From contig JAKFXL010000006.1 in assembly GCA_021731365.1 (NCBI GenBank), forward strand, positions 1 to 64,000: a stretch of DNA of 64,000 bases. Direction: 5' to 3'. Of this stretch, positions 53,531-62,641 are shown in pieces (position 1 is the first letter of the stretch; the number at the start of each line of letters is the position of its first letter). The translations under genes were made by a program, and so were the position numbers. This DNA comes from Gammaproteobacteria bacterium (lineage in GTDB: Bacteria; Pseudomonadota; Gammaproteobacteria; Tenderiales; Tenderiaceae). Under the pieces are notes generated by a model. It had not been told where the DNA came from. It searched no databases and was given only the letters and a program-made list of their open reading frames with translations.

Positions 53531-55843
53531 ATGGTTGAACGTTATGCGAGCGGTTTGATTCGCTGGCGCTGGGCAGTGGTGATGTTGACGCTGGTCTGGG
53601 TGGTGGCGGCTGCCTTGGGTGGCCGTCTGCTCAATTTCAGTAATGATTACCGGGTGTTTTTCAGTGCGGACAATCCGCAGCTGCTGGCCTTTGACGCGCT
53701 ACAGAACAGTTATACAAAGAGCGACAATCTGCTGTTTGTATTGACGGCGAAGGAGGGCAAGCTGTTTACACCGGAGGCGCTTTCGATTGTGGAGGAGCTG
53801 ACCACTGCCGCCTGGCAGACCCCCTATTCAAGCCGGGTGGATTCGCTCACCAATTTTCAGCACACCTATGGTCAGGATGATGATCTGGTGGTGGAGCCGC
53901 TGGTTGAACATGCGCTGTCACTCTCTTCTGAGGATATCACTCGCATTAAGGCGGTTGCCATGAGTGAACCGGTATTGATGAACCGGTTGATTACCGCCGC
54001 TGGCAATGTGACGGGGGTCAACGTCACCCTGCATCTGCCGGGCAAAGATCCGCAGGCTGAGGCACCGCAAGTGGTGGCCTCTGCCCGACAGCTGGCGGCG
54101 CAGTTTAGAAAGAAGTATCCCGATATGGAGATTCGCCTGACGGGGGATGTGATGATGAACAACGCTTTTCCCGAGGCCGGGATGAGCGATATGAAGACGT
54201 TGGTGCCGTTGATGTTGATGGTGGTCGTGCTGCTGATCGGTGTCACCATGAAGATGGTGGCAGGCACCCTACTGACCATGACGGTGATTGCACTGGCCAT
54301 CCTCTCGGCATTGGGGGTGACGGGATGGGTGGGGATACAGATCTCACCACCAATTACCTCTGCCCCGGTGGTGATGATGGTGATTGTGGTGGCCAACTGT
54401 GTACATCTGCTGAATAATTTTCAGCAACACTATTTCCAGCATGGCGATAAAGAGGCGGCGCTGGTGCAGAGTCTGCGTATCAATATGGTGCCGATTTTTA
54501 TTACCAACATCACGACTATTATGGGTTTTTTGAGTATGAACTTCTCAGACTCACCACCATTGCGCGATCTGGGCAATATCGTAGTGATAGGCGTGGTGAC
54601 GGGGTACCTGCTCTCAGTGACGCTGTTACCGGCACTGTTGATGGTGGTGAAGATAAAACGTCCGGTTAATCTGGCACGTAGCAGCGGTGTGATGGCGGTG
54701 TTGGCAGAGTTTGTGATTCAACGTCGGACTCCGCTGTTTTATGGCTCGATACTGGTGGTGGTGGCCTTAGCGGCATTTATCCCGCGCAACGAGCTGAATG
54801 ATGAGTTTGTGAAATATTTTGATAAGAGCATCAAATTTCGCGCAGATACTGATTACACCACTGAAAATCTGACCGGCATTTACCGGATCAGCTATTCGCT
54901 GCACTCAGGTGAGAGCAATGGCATTAGTGCCCCTGACTATCTGGGCACGCTGGATGCGTTTGGCCGCTGGTATCGGGCGCAGCCGGAGGTGATCCATGTT
55001 CAGAGTTTTGCCGACGTGATGAAGCGGCTCAACAAGAATCTGCACAATGAAGACCCCGACAAGTACCACATTCCGGAACGGCGCGATCTGGCGGCGCAAT
55101 ATCTGCTGTTGTATGAGATGTCCCTTCCGTATGGGCTGGATCTGAACAACCAGATTAACGTGGATAAATCGGCCAGCCGTTTTGATGTGACGGTGCGTTC
55201 TCTCTCAAGCCGTGAGTTGATGGCGCTGGAGGAGCGGGCGCAGCAGTGGTTGAAAGCGAACGCGCCAGCAGCGATGTTGTCGGATGGCAGTAGTCCGGCG
55301 ATCATGTTTGCCCACATCGGACAGCGTAATATCGAGAGCATGCTGAAGGGGAGTGTGATTGCGCTGGCTTTGATTTCGCTGACACTGATCATCTCCCTGC
55401 GTTCTCTGAAGATCGGGCTAATCAGCCTGATACCTAATCTTGTGCCAGCCACGATAGCGTTTGGCCTCTGGGGGCTGTTTGTGGGGCAGGTGGGGCTATC
55501 ACTATCAGTGGTGGTGGGCATGACGCTGGGTATCATTGTTGATGATACCGTACACTTTTTGAGTAAATATCTGCGTGCCCGCCGTGAAGAGGGGCTGTCG
55601 GCAGAAGATGCGGTGCGTTACGCCTTTGCCAATGTCGGCAATGCCATGTGGGTCACATCGGTGGCCCTGGTATGTGGGTTTTTGATGTTGTCACTCTCCG
55701 CCTTTGAGTTAAATTCAGGGATGGGGCTGTTGACCGCTATTACTATTGTGGCTGCGCTGTTGGCAGACTTCCTGCTTCTGCCGACACTGCTGTTGAAATT
55801 TGAGGAGCGCCAAAATGAACGGAAGATCGATCCTGTTTCCTGA
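53531..55843 (+). CDS. RND/MMPL-superfamily exporter
   Basis: 770 residues from the ATG at 53531 with GAAGGGA upstream. Two repeats, each with a long periplasmic loop and six helices. The family-typical SNDYRVFF loop entry near residue 39 and GIIVDDTVHFLSKYL in the second membrane domain (an Asp pair probably used for proton relay) are visible. Such MMPL/HpnN-like transporters export lipids or hydrophobic molecules. The downstream LolA-like and outer-membrane barrel genes fit trans-envelope lipid transfer. It overlaps the next gene by 29 bp. Confidence 0.92.
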   Translation: MVERYASGLIRWRWAVVMLTLVWVVAAALGGRLLNFSNDYRVFFSADNPQLLAFDALQNSYTKSDNLLFVLTAKEGKLFTPEALSIVEELTTAAWQTPYSSRVDSLTNFQHTYGQDDDLVVEPLVEHALSLSSEDITRIKAVAMSEPVLMNRLITAAGNVTGVNVTLHLPGKDPQAEAPQVVASARQLAAQFRKKYPDMEIRLTGDVMMNNAFPEAGMSDMKTLVPLMLMVVVLLIGVTMKMVAGTLLTMTVIALAILSALGVTGWVGIQISPPITSAPVVMMVIVVANCVHLLNNFQQHYFQHGDKEAALVQSLRINMVPIFITNITTIMGFLSMNFSDSPPLRDLGNIVVIGVVTGYLLSVTLLPALLMVVKIKRPVNLARSSGVMAVLAEFVIQRRTPLFYGSILVVVALAAFIPRNELNDEFVKYFDKSIKFRADTDYTTENLTGIYRISYSLHSGESNGISAPDYLGTLDAFGRWYRAQPEVIHVQSFADVMKRLNKNLHNEDPDKYHIPERRDLAAQYLLLYEMSLPYGLDLNNQINVDKSASRFDVTVRSLSSRELMALEERAQQWLKANAPAAMLSDGSSPAIMFAHIGQRNIESMLKGSVIALALISLTLIISLRSLKIGLISLIPNLVPATIAFGLWGLFVGQVGLSLSVVVGMTLGIIVDDTVHFLSKYLRARREEGLSAEDAVRYAFANVGNAMWVTSVALVCGFLMLSLSAFELNSGMGLLTAITIVAALLADFLLLPTLLLKFEERQNERKIDPVS

Positions 55844-56621
55844 ACGGCTGATGGCCATCACCCTGGCACTGCTGGTCAGCATCCCGGCACTGGCGGTTGA
55901 CCCTGGTGTTGAGAAGGGGTTGGCCATCGCCAAAGAGGCGGAGCTGAGGGGGGATGGTTTTGGTGACTTTACCGCCACCATGGAGATGATCCTTAAAAAC
56001 AAGCAGGGGGATACCAGTACCCGCCATATTCGTATCATGGGGTTGGAGGTGAAAGGGGATGGTGATAAAAGCCTCTCAATCTTTGATGAACCCGCCGATG
56101 TACGCGGGACAGCCATGTTGACCTATTCACACAAAGTCGGTCCGGATGATCAGTGGCTCTACATGCCGGCATTGAAACGTGTGAAGCGGATCGCCTCTGA
56201 TAATAAATCGGGGCCCTATATGGGCAGTGAGTTTGCCTATGAGGATATCGCTTCACAGGAGCTGGAAAAATACACCTATAAATACCTGCGTGACGAGGTT
56301 TTTGAGGGGGCCGACTGCTTTGTGGTTGAGCGCATCCCGGTGGATGAAAACTCCGGTTATAAACGCCAGATCGTCTGGCTGGATAAAGCAGAGTACCGGC
56401 CATTAAAAACTGACTTTTATGACCGTAAAGATGCCTTGTTGAAAACCTTGACCAACAAGGGGTATAAACGATATCTGCAACATCAGTGGCGTCCTGACGA
56501 GATGTTTATGGAAAACGTTCAGAACGGTAAAACAACCCGTATTCTTTGGAAACACTACCGGTTTAATACCGGACTGGTGGAAAAAGATTTTCAGGTTGAT
56601 GACCTGAAACGGGCACGCTAG
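55815..56621 (+). CDS. Outer-membrane lipoprotein-sorting (LolA-like) protein
   Basis: 268 residues from the ATG at 55815, after GAGGAG. A signal peptide (about 1-28, ending ALA-VD) is followed by a LolA/LolB-like beta fold: DQWLYMPALKRVKRI, GSEFAYEDI, and IVWLDKAEYRPLKTDFYD. The DUF-type members next to MMPL transporters are thought to carry lipids across the periplasm. Middle gene of a three-gene operon. Confidence 0.9.
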   Translation: MNGRSILFPERLMAITLALLVSIPALAVDPGVEKGLAIAKEAELRGDGFGDFTATMEMILKNKQGDTSTRHIRIMGLEVKGDGDKSLSIFDEPADVRGTAMLTYSHKVGPDDQWLYMPALKRVKRIASDNKSGPYMGSEFAYEDIASQELEKYTYKYLRDEVFEGADCFVVERIPVDENSGYKRQIVWLDKAEYRPLKTDFYDRKDALLKTLTNKGYKRYLQHQWRPDEMFMENVQNGKTTRILWKHYRFNTGLVEKDFQVDDLKRAR

Positions 56622-56644
56622 TGTTCACAGTTGCGGGGGTAAAA

Positions 56645-58279
56645 ATGGGCCGTTTGGGGTCTGTAGCACTGCTGCTAATGTTGGGGCTGCCGCTGGTCGG
56701 ACAGGCGGCGGAGTATGTGCGCATTGGTAAATATGCCACTGTGCGTGATAGCCAGCAGATGCGTGAGCGGCTGGAGCGGGAAGGTTTTCCGGTGGTGGAG
56801 CGGTTGGTCCCGGTATCGGCAGAGCGCACCGCTATACTGGTGCTGGTGGGGCCGTTTGATGGGGGGCATAAGGCCCGTGAGCAGCTTAACCGGTTGAATG
56901 AGATGGGCTGGAAGGGGGTTTTGCAGCACTTTGATTCGATCACCCCGCCGTTACGCCCTGCCAAGGAGCACCCTCCAGAGCCTGTCGCCCCTGAAAGTCG
57001 GGTGGAGCTTGAGCGTCCGCCGGAATTGGGGGCTGATGGCGCTACACAGATGGCAAAAATAACAGCACCCGATTCAGTGGCACCATTGCCAGGAATGGCG
57101 CTGCCTGACGATGTGGGGGAGGAGAGTAGCGTTTTCCCTAAACAGCGACGGTTGCGTCTGTCCGGTTATGCCACGCTGGATGGTCGTTACTTCCGTGAAG
57201 AGGCGCTCTATCCAGAACAGTCCGACACCACCGCCTCCATGGTGTTGCAGCCGGAGCTTTATTTGGCGTGGCGCGGTGGTGACAGCACACTGACGTTTAC
57301 CCCCTTTGTGCGTGCAGGTGATGTAGATGACGAACGTAATCATGCCGATGTGCGTGAATTGATCTGGTCCAATAATCTGGGGGACTGGGACCTTCGTCTA
57401 GGTGTTGGGCGTGTTTTTTGGGGGGTGACAGAGTCCCAGCATCTGGTTGATGTGATCAATCAGCTTGATATGGTCGAAGATCTGGATGGCGAGAGCAAAC
57501 TTGGCCAGCCCATGGTTAACCTGAGCCGCAGCAGCCCCTGGGGCACACTGGAGCTGTATGCGTTGCCTGGCTTCCGGGAACGGACGTTTGCGGGGCTGGA
57601 GGGGCGGCTACGTGGCCCGCTATTGGTTGATACTGATCAGACGGTGTATGAGTCTCCCGACAAAGATCGCCATCTGGATTGGGCAGTGCGCTGGTCGCAC
57701 TACATCGGCAATGTTGATATTGGCCTATCCCATTTTTCGGGTACGGCGCGTGCGCCCCGACTGGAACTGGGCTTTAACGGCCAGGGGCAGCCAGTGCTCG
57801 TCCCCCATTACGATCTGTTGCAGCAGACCGGCCTGTCGTTACAGGCGCTGGCAGGGGCCTGGACCTGGAAGCTGGAGGCGGTCTCGGCAGCACAGCGTCA
57901 AGAGCGCCACCTGGCGGCGACTGCTGGTTTTGAATACACCCATGTTGGGCTGCTGGGATCACAGATGGATCTGGGGATGCTGGCGGAGTATCTCTATGAT
58001 GAGCGTGGTGTGACGGCCCCCACCCCATTTGCCAACGACCTGATGGTGGGGTTGCGCTGGGTGTTCAATGACATACAGAGCAGTGAAATATTGGTCGGCA
58101 TGATACGTGATCTGGATGATGGTGCGAACAGTATCAATATTGAGGCGAGCCGTCGTCTGGGACAAAACTGGAAGGTCTCGCTGGAGTATCGTGGCAACAA
58201 CGCGGTTGATGCCACCGATCGCCTCTATCCTATCCGCATGGATGATTACCTCCAGCTGGAGCTGTTCCGCTACTTCTGA
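56645..58279 (+). CDS. SPOR-domain outer-membrane beta-barrel protein
   Basis: 544 residues from the ATG at 56645, preceded by GGGGG; a GTG at 56621 is possible. The signal peptide ends near GQAA-EY. Residues about 22-100 resemble a SPOR domain (YVRIGKYATVRDSQQMRERLEREGF, read as YVRIGKYATVRD and LEREGF; VLVGPFDGGHKAREQLNRL). From about residue 165 the sequence alternates as a beta-barrel with LRLSGYATLDGRYFRE and ends in an aromatic LELFRYF, a classical barrel C-terminus. It is probably the outer-membrane end of the RND/LolA-like export system. Confidence 0.82.
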   Translation: MGRLGSVALLLMLGLPLVGQAAEYVRIGKYATVRDSQQMRERLEREGFPVVERLVPVSAERTAILVLVGPFDGGHKAREQLNRLNEMGWKGVLQHFDSITPPLRPAKEHPPEPVAPESRVELERPPELGADGATQMAKITAPDSVAPLPGMALPDDVGEESSVFPKQRRLRLSGYATLDGRYFREEALYPEQSDTTASMVLQPELYLAWRGGDSTLTFTPFVRAGDVDDERNHADVRELIWSNNLGDWDLRLGVGRVFWGVTESQHLVDVINQLDMVEDLDGESKLGQPMVNLSRSSPWGTLELYALPGFRERTFAGLEGRLRGPLLVDTDQTVYESPDKDRHLDWAVRWSHYIGNVDIGLSHFSGTARAPRLELGFNGQGQPVLVPHYDLLQQTGLSLQALAGAWTWKLEAVSAAQRQERHLAATAGFEYTHVGLLGSQMDLGMLAEYLYDERGVTAPTPFANDLMVGLRWVFNDIQSSEILVGMIRDLDDGANSINIEASRRLGQNWKVSLEYRGNNAVDATDRLYPIRMDDYLQLELFRYF

Positions 58280-58827
58280 TAGCGCTTAAGCAATACATAC
58301 AGCGCCCCCGCACCACCATGTTCAGTACGGGCCGGGCAGAAGGCGAGCACAGCCTCAAGCTGCTGCAGCCAGAGCGGCACCTTGCCTTTGAGTACCGGAC
58401 GCCCCAGGTGAGAGCTGTTGCCCTGGCCGTGAACAATCCTGACATGACGGATGGCCTGCTCCCGGCAATGGTGCAGAAAGTGAAGAAGGGTAGTACGGGC
58501 CTCGGTGACCGTCAGCCCATGTAGATCAAGGGTCAGTTCAGCATCAAACTGGCCGCGTCGGAGTTTGCGTAATACCCCCTGCTGAACCCCCGGGCGGACA
58601 AACTCAGTGGCAGCACCGTTCAGTTCAGACTCGGCGGACTGGTAACCCTCAGAGATCGGGTCGTGAAGCAGGGCAGAGTCCTGTGTACTGTGAGTGGTGC
58701 GCCGTAGCTTGGCTGTGGGTCGGGCAGGTTTGATGGCCACCTTATCCTGCTTGAGACGCCGGACAGCCCCGATCGATTCACGGAACAGCAGACTATCTTC
58801 AACACTGATTTTAGGGTCTTTGGCCAT
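58270..58827 (-). CDS. Smr-domain protein
   Basis: 185 residues from the ATG at 58827. The C-terminal Smr domain (about 95-185) shows LDLHGLTVTEARTTL, then VRIVHGQGN and the tail GGAGALYVLLKR. The His in DLHG and the HGxG motif are typical of Smr nucleases, which cut branched or stalled-ribosome nucleic acids. It overlaps the convergent barrel gene by 10 bp. Confidence 0.93.
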   Translation of the reverse strand: MAKDPKISVEDSLLFRESIGAVRRLKQDKVAIKPARPTAKLRRTTHSTQDSALLHDPISEGYQSAESELNGAATEFVRPGVQQGVLRKLRRGQFDAELTLDLHGLTVTEARTTLLHFLHHCREQAIRHVRIVHGQGNSSHLGRPVLKGKVPLWLQQLEAVLAFCPARTEHGGAGALYVLLKRYQK

Positions 58828-58870
58828 AAGGGGAATTCTAGCACTGCTGTTGGCACAAGACCGCAAAACG

Positions 58871-58895
58871 AAAAAACCGCCATTAAGGCGGTTTT
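58871..58895 (-). terminator. Terminator of the tRNA-Asn gene
   Basis: On the minus strand the stem AAAACCGCC/GGCGGTTTT with loop TTAAT is followed by further T residues, eleven bases after the tRNA 3' end. It lies between tRNA-Asn and smr. Confidence 0.85.
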
Positions 58896-58906
58896 GGTAC
58901 TTTATA

Positions 58907-58982
58907 TGGCTCCCCGGGACGGGCTCGAACCGCCGACCCAATGATTAACAGTCATTTGCTCTACCGACTGAGCTACCGGGGA
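58907..58982 (-). tRNA. tRNA-Asn (anticodon GTT)
   Basis: 76 nt on the minus strand, beginning TCCCCGGTAGCTCAGTCGG and ending in encoded CCA. The acceptor stem TCCCCGG pairs with CCGGGGA, the anticodon loop is CTGTTAA (anticodon at 58947-58949), and the T loop contains GGTTCGAGCCC. All four arms form cleanly. Confidence 0.97.
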
Positions 58983-59171
58983 ATGGTGCTGCTTTAAGGA
59001 GGGCACATATTAATGGCAACTTCCTCAAACGTCAACATAATCAAACGTTTTTAATGATGATTTTTATCGGGTTTCCAGGGGCAGTCACTCTGGCTGGTGC
59101 TCCGAGAGCAGGGTACAGAAGCGTGGTTGGGGCGTGTTATATTACGGGCCTTATTTTCAGGGAGAGTTGTG

Positions 59172-59654
59172 ATGCCGTCGTTTGATATTGTTTCAGAGGT
59201 CGATATGCACGAAGTCAGCAATGCGCTTGACCAGTCAAATCGTGAAGTGGGGACCCGTTTTGACTTTAAGGGTAGTGGTGCTGAGTTCACGCTGGATGAA
59301 AGTAAGATCCTGCTGGAGGCGGGCTCTGATTTTCAGCTGGAGCAGATGATGGATATCCTGCGTGCCAAGCTCACCAAACGTGGGATTGATATTACTTGCA
59401 TGGATGAGGGCAAGGCAGAGACAACCGGCAAGGTTGCGCGTCAGACAGTCACCCTGCAACAGGGGATCGATCAGCCACTCGCCAAAGATATTATTAAACG
59501 TATCAAAGAGGCCAAGCTGAAAGCCCAGGCCTCAATTCAAGGCGATAAGGTACGGGTAACGGGGAAAAAGCGTGATGAACTGCAAGAGGTTATCGCCATG
59601 CTGCGTGCCGCCGAGCTGGATATGCCGTTGCAATACAATAACTTCAGGGATTAA
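59172..59654 (+). CDS. yajQ: YajQ-family nucleotide/cyclic di-GMP-binding protein
   Basis: 160 residues from the ATG at 59172, after AGGGAGAG. It begins MPSFDIVSEVDMHEV and ends MPLQYNNFRD, both hallmarks of YajQ. Two ferredoxin-like halves are visible (FDFKGSGAEF and KVRVTGKKRDELQEVI). In Xanthomonas and Pseudomonas family members bind cyclic di-GMP and act with a LysR regulator. Single gene. Confidence 0.95.
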   Translation: MPSFDIVSEVDMHEVSNALDQSNREVGTRFDFKGSGAEFTLDESKILLEAGSDFQLEQMMDILRAKLTKRGIDITCMDEGKAETTGKVARQTVTLQQGIDQPLAKDIIKRIKEAKLKAQASIQGDKVRVTGKKRDELQEVIAMLRAAELDMPLQYNNFRD

Positions 59655-59681
59655 GTGTTCTGTCGGCAGGTGTGTAAATAC

Positions 59682-59819
59682 CTAGGGAACCGCTGAATAA
59701 CCCCGTTCGCCCTGAGCCTGTCGAAGGGCCGACAACGCGACGTATTGATTGTTAAGCGCCCTCCATTCATGGTTCGACAAGCTCACCACGAACGGAGGAC
59801 TTATTCAGAGGCTCCCTAG
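59682..59819. mobile_element. 138-bp MITE with CTAG ends
   Basis: Near-perfect 19-20 bp inverted ends: CTAGGGAACCGCTGAATAA at the left and TTATTCAGAGGCTCCCTAG at the right. The interior carries opposed CGTTCGCCCTGAGCCTGTCG and CGACAAGCTCACCACGAACG arms. CTAG at both ends fits the 4-bp target duplication of IS5-group elements. The right terminal CTAG supplies the stop codon of the Sel1-repeat gene. No transposase inside. Confidence 0.75.
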
Positions 59820-60388
59820 TTATGGAAGCGCATCCACCAGTCAGTCGCCATCTGGTCGCCAACGGCAATATCGTTGGCCGTCAGCTTTTTGATTAATGCC
59901 TGACGGGCGGCGATGGCATTCTCGTTCTCTACGGCGGCGGCGATTTCAAACCACATGTAGGCCTTGATGAGATCCTGCTTGACACCGTGCCCCTCAGCGT
60001 TAGCAACGCCCAACAGATATTGGGCCATCGGCATGCGCTGTTCAGCGGCTTGCATTAACCAGTGCACTGCCTGGGTATCATCCCTCTTCACGCCGTCGCC
60101 TTTGGCATACATCAAACCTAATGTCAGCTGGGCATTGGCAACCCCCAGTGCGGCCAGTTTTTGGTACCAGTGTGCCGCCTGTGTGTAGTTTTGTGCCACA
60201 CCATCGCCTTTATAGTAGCGATCAGCCAGCTCTAGCTGGGCCTGCAGGTCGTTGTTGGCTGCTTTCTGCTGCATAGCCTTAAGCTGTGCGGTGGGGAGTT
60301 GCTTATCGACAGCATAACCCGCTGGTATGGTGGTGAGTATGAGGGGGATCAGGAGTAGATAGTGGCGTAACATAAAGGCGTAATCCAT
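59816..60388 (-). CDS. Sel1-repeat (TPR-like) periplasmic protein
   Basis: 190 residues; an ATG at 60373 is an alternative start. The signal peptide ends near GYA-VD. Three Sel1 repeats follow (AQLELADRYYKGDGVAQNY, AQLTLGLMYAKGDGVKRDD, AQYLLGVANAEGHGVKQDL). Sel1 proteins act as protein-interaction scaffolds. The stop TAG at 59816-59818 lies in the terminal CTAG of the 138-bp MITE, so the original C-terminus may have been cut. Confidence 0.9.
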   Translation of the reverse strand: MDYAFMLRHYLLLIPLILTTIPAGYAVDKQLPTAQLKAMQQKAANNDLQAQLELADRYYKGDGVAQNYTQAAHWYQKLAALGVANAQLTLGLMYAKGDGVKRDDTQAVHWLMQAAEQRMPMAQYLLGVANAEGHGVKQDLIKAYMWFEIAAAVENENAIAARQALIKKLTANDIAVGDQMATDWWMRFHN

Positions 60389-60537
60389 CTGAAAAAAAGA
60401 GCACCATTATAGGTGATAGCGGGGGATCTTCCCAACTCGCCGGGCAAAATGCTTGTTTTTACGTTGAAAAATTCGTAAGGTTCTGATCTCTGGTGCTGTG
60501 CCAGTGTGTGAGCCACCATTTTTGGGATCTATTATTT

Positions 60538-61092
60538 ATGCGGTATGGTTTTGTCATTTTATTGCTAATGGTTATGGGGACTACGTTGGCCCAGGCGGAG
60601 ACCTATGCGACAAAACGTCTGGCAGAGGATGGCATTCACGACCCGGAGAATGATGCGATCAAGATTTTGCAGGAGCCGGGCGAGTCGATGATCGACTTCC
60701 CCATGGATCGTCGGGGTCAAATCGATTGGGTTCAATCGATCCGCAGTAAAAAGGTAAATCCGCGTCGCAGTTTGAATGGTGGCGAGTATGACGGCGAGAT
60801 AATGATTGAGACCGACATGGATATCATTATGAAACGTACGGCCAATATGCCCAATGTGCGGTTCCCCCACCTGGCACACACAGAGTGGTTAACCTGTAAC
60901 AATTGCCATCCAAAGATCTTTATACCCCAGGCGGGTGCTAATCCTGTCTCCATGGAGAAAATACTTAAAGGGCAGTTTTGTGGCCGTTGCCACGACAAGG
61001 TTTCATTCAGCCTGTGGACGTGTGAGCGTTGTCATAGTGTCCCCCATGAAAAATCTGGGGATGCTTACGTGGACCCAGCCCCTTCAAAATAG
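60538..61092 (+). CDS. Triheme c-type cytochrome (c3/c7-like)
   Basis: 184 residues from the ATG at 60538. The signal peptide (about 1-19, ending AQA-ET) precedes a domain with three heme motifs: CNNCH, CGRCH and CERCH, plus isolated His residues (FPHLAHTEW) as sixth ligands, the pattern of c7-type triheme proteins. Periplasmic electron carrier. It ends within the convergent gene at 61084 (9-bp overlap). Confidence 0.92.
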   Translation: MRYGFVILLLMVMGTTLAQAETYATKRLAEDGIHDPENDAIKILQEPGESMIDFPMDRRGQIDWVQSIRSKKVNPRRSLNGGEYDGEIMIETDMDIIMKRTANMPNVRFPHLAHTEWLTCNNCHPKIFIPQAGANPVSMEKILKGQFCGRCHDKVSFSLWTCERCHSVPHEKSGDAYVDPAPSK

Positions 61093-61875
61093 TCTGCTCA
61101 AGCCGCGCCAGCGGTTGTGACGCCTGATGTCGCGTAGATAGGTCCCAAAAGGCAAGACAAGCTTCTGTTCTAATAGCTCTGCCACGGGCTTAAGTGTTTT
61201 GAATGATGAAAAAACCTCCGGGGTGTGTGTGGCAAATACAATCCTGTTTCCTCTATCTTTTACTGGAATATTTAAGAGGTTATGGTCAAACGCAGATTCG
61301 ACGTTGGCCAGGGTCTCTCTGTATTGGTCTTGTTGACTGGCCCACAGATTGATGGCTAGAACCCCGCGAGGATGCAACGCTGTGTGACAGGCGCTGAAAA
61401 ACCGGGTTGATTTAATGGAGTCCGCAATGCCGTTGTGATCAAAGGCATCAATGAGGATTAGCTCATACTGTTTGTCGGCAACGTGATTGGCTGTTAAAAA
61501 CTTCAATCCATCACCAACGGTAACGTGGAGCCGACCGTCCTGAGGCAACAAAAAATAGTTATAGGCCAGACTGACAACGTCGGAGCGGGACTCAACAGCA
61601 TCGACTCGGCAGTCCGGGAAATGGTGAAGTAAAAACCGTACTAATGAGCCACCGCCCAGGCCGATTAATAAAATGGAGCGAGGTTTGATACAAAAAAGCA
61701 GTGCAGCCATCATCGTCTGGGTATAGGCGAGTGTGAGTGTTTCCGGGTGGGATAGATCCATTTCGCTCTGTTTGACACTGTTGCCAAAATAGAGTGTGCG
61801 GTGGTTGTCTGTCTGAAAAACCTCAGCGACGCCGCTGTCACTGATCTCTTGGTGGATAATTGAACCAGACCGCAT
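61084..61875 (-). CDS. Spermidine synthase-like SAM-fold protein
   Basis: 263 residues from the ATG at 61875, the first ATG after the upstream regulator gene; no good Shine-Dalgarno is visible. Rossmann motif ILLIGLGGGSLVRFLL (about 81-96) is followed by VDAVESRSDVV and LILIDAFDHNGI, as in SpeE-type aminopropyltransferases without the membrane domain. Polyamine synthesis is plausible but the substrate is not established. Directly downstream of the Rrf2 regulator gene. Confidence 0.83.
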   Translation of the reverse strand: MRSGSIIHQEISDSGVAEVFQTDNHRTLYFGNSVKQSEMDLSHPETLTLAYTQTMMAALLFCIKPRSILLIGLGGGSLVRFLLHHFPDCRVDAVESRSDVVSLAYNYFLLPQDGRLHVTVGDGLKFLTANHVADKQYELILIDAFDHNGIADSIKSTRFFSACHTALHPRGVLAINLWASQQDQYRETLANVESAFDHNLLNIPVKDRGNRIVFATHTPEVFSSFKTLKPVAELLEQKLVLPFGTYLRDIRRHNRWRGLSRLF

Positions 61876-61946
61876 GTGGTAGAGGAGGAGGGTTACACCA
61901 TGGGGCTGACCAGCACGGCAGCCCCATATTGGGGTGTTAAAGCAGG

Positions 61947-62435
61947 TTAGGCATTGCTGTAACCTGCGCGTTTGAGTGGTGAGTCGCTCCACTCGTCAGC
62001 TGTTTGGGCGTCACTGCCAGCGATGGCAGAGAAGGAGTCCTGATTGTTCTCAACCAGTGCTTCCAAGGTTACGCTGCTGAGATACGTCTGAATCTGATCG
62101 CTCAGGATGTCCCACAGCTCTTGGGTTCTTTGGTGGCGGATATCAATTTGGTTGAGCGGGGCTGCTTGACCAAATTTATCATCAACAGCAATAACGATAT
62201 CGGTGATGGAAATTTCATTGGCGGCCCGTGCCAAGCGGTAACCGCCGCCCGGTCCGCGTGTGCCCTGGACCAGTTTGGCTTGCCGCAGTCGGGCAAACAG
62301 CTGCTCCAGGTAGGATAGGGATATGCCTTGAAACTCTGAAATATCGGCAAGTGTTACCTTGTGGCCATCCTTGGCATTTAATGCTAAATCCAGCATCGCC
62401 GTAATGGCATAGCGTCCTTTTGTAGATATTCTCAT
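61947..62435 (-). CDS. Rrf2-family regulator, IscR-like but without cysteines
   Basis: 162 residues. The winged helix (RYAITAMLDLALN, SLSYLEQLFARLRQAKLV, RGPGGGYRLAR) and the dimer helix ELWDILSDQI align with IscR. However, IscR's three cluster-ligand cysteines are missing; the whole protein contains none (region 84-100 reads VDDKFGQAAPLNQIDIR). His101 could match the IscR histidine. No iscS/iscU/iscA follows. It would thus act as an apo-type regulator or sense another signal. Confidence 0.93.
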   Translation of the reverse strand: MRISTKGRYAITAMLDLALNAKDGHKVTLADISEFQGISLSYLEQLFARLRQAKLVQGTRGPGGGYRLARAANEISITDIVIAVDDKFGQAAPLNQIDIRHQRTQELWDILSDQIQTYLSSVTLEALVENNQDSFSAIAGSDAQTADEWSDSPLKRAGYSNA

Positions 62436-62462
62436 TGACCAGTCTCCTTGTTTGGCTTGATG

Positions 62463-62476
62463 GGTATATACATACC
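62463..62476. promoter_or_regulatory. Possible operator upstream of the Rrf2 regulator
   Basis: GGTATATACATACC is an inverted repeat (GGTAT/ATACC around four bases), located 28 bp before the regulator start. It may be an autoregulatory site or a promoter-related palindrome. Confidence 0.35.
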
Positions 62477-62641
62477 AACCCAGTCAGTGGTTTAGTCTGG
62501 CACACGAAGTGTGGTTTTCCAATGGTTAATTTAATAATTAACATTGAATGAGCTTTTATTTGTTATTTGCCTTATAAAATGTATTGAAATTGAGTGTAAA
62601 TGTATATTTTAAATACAGATTTAAGTTTGGCTGTTTTGTGT

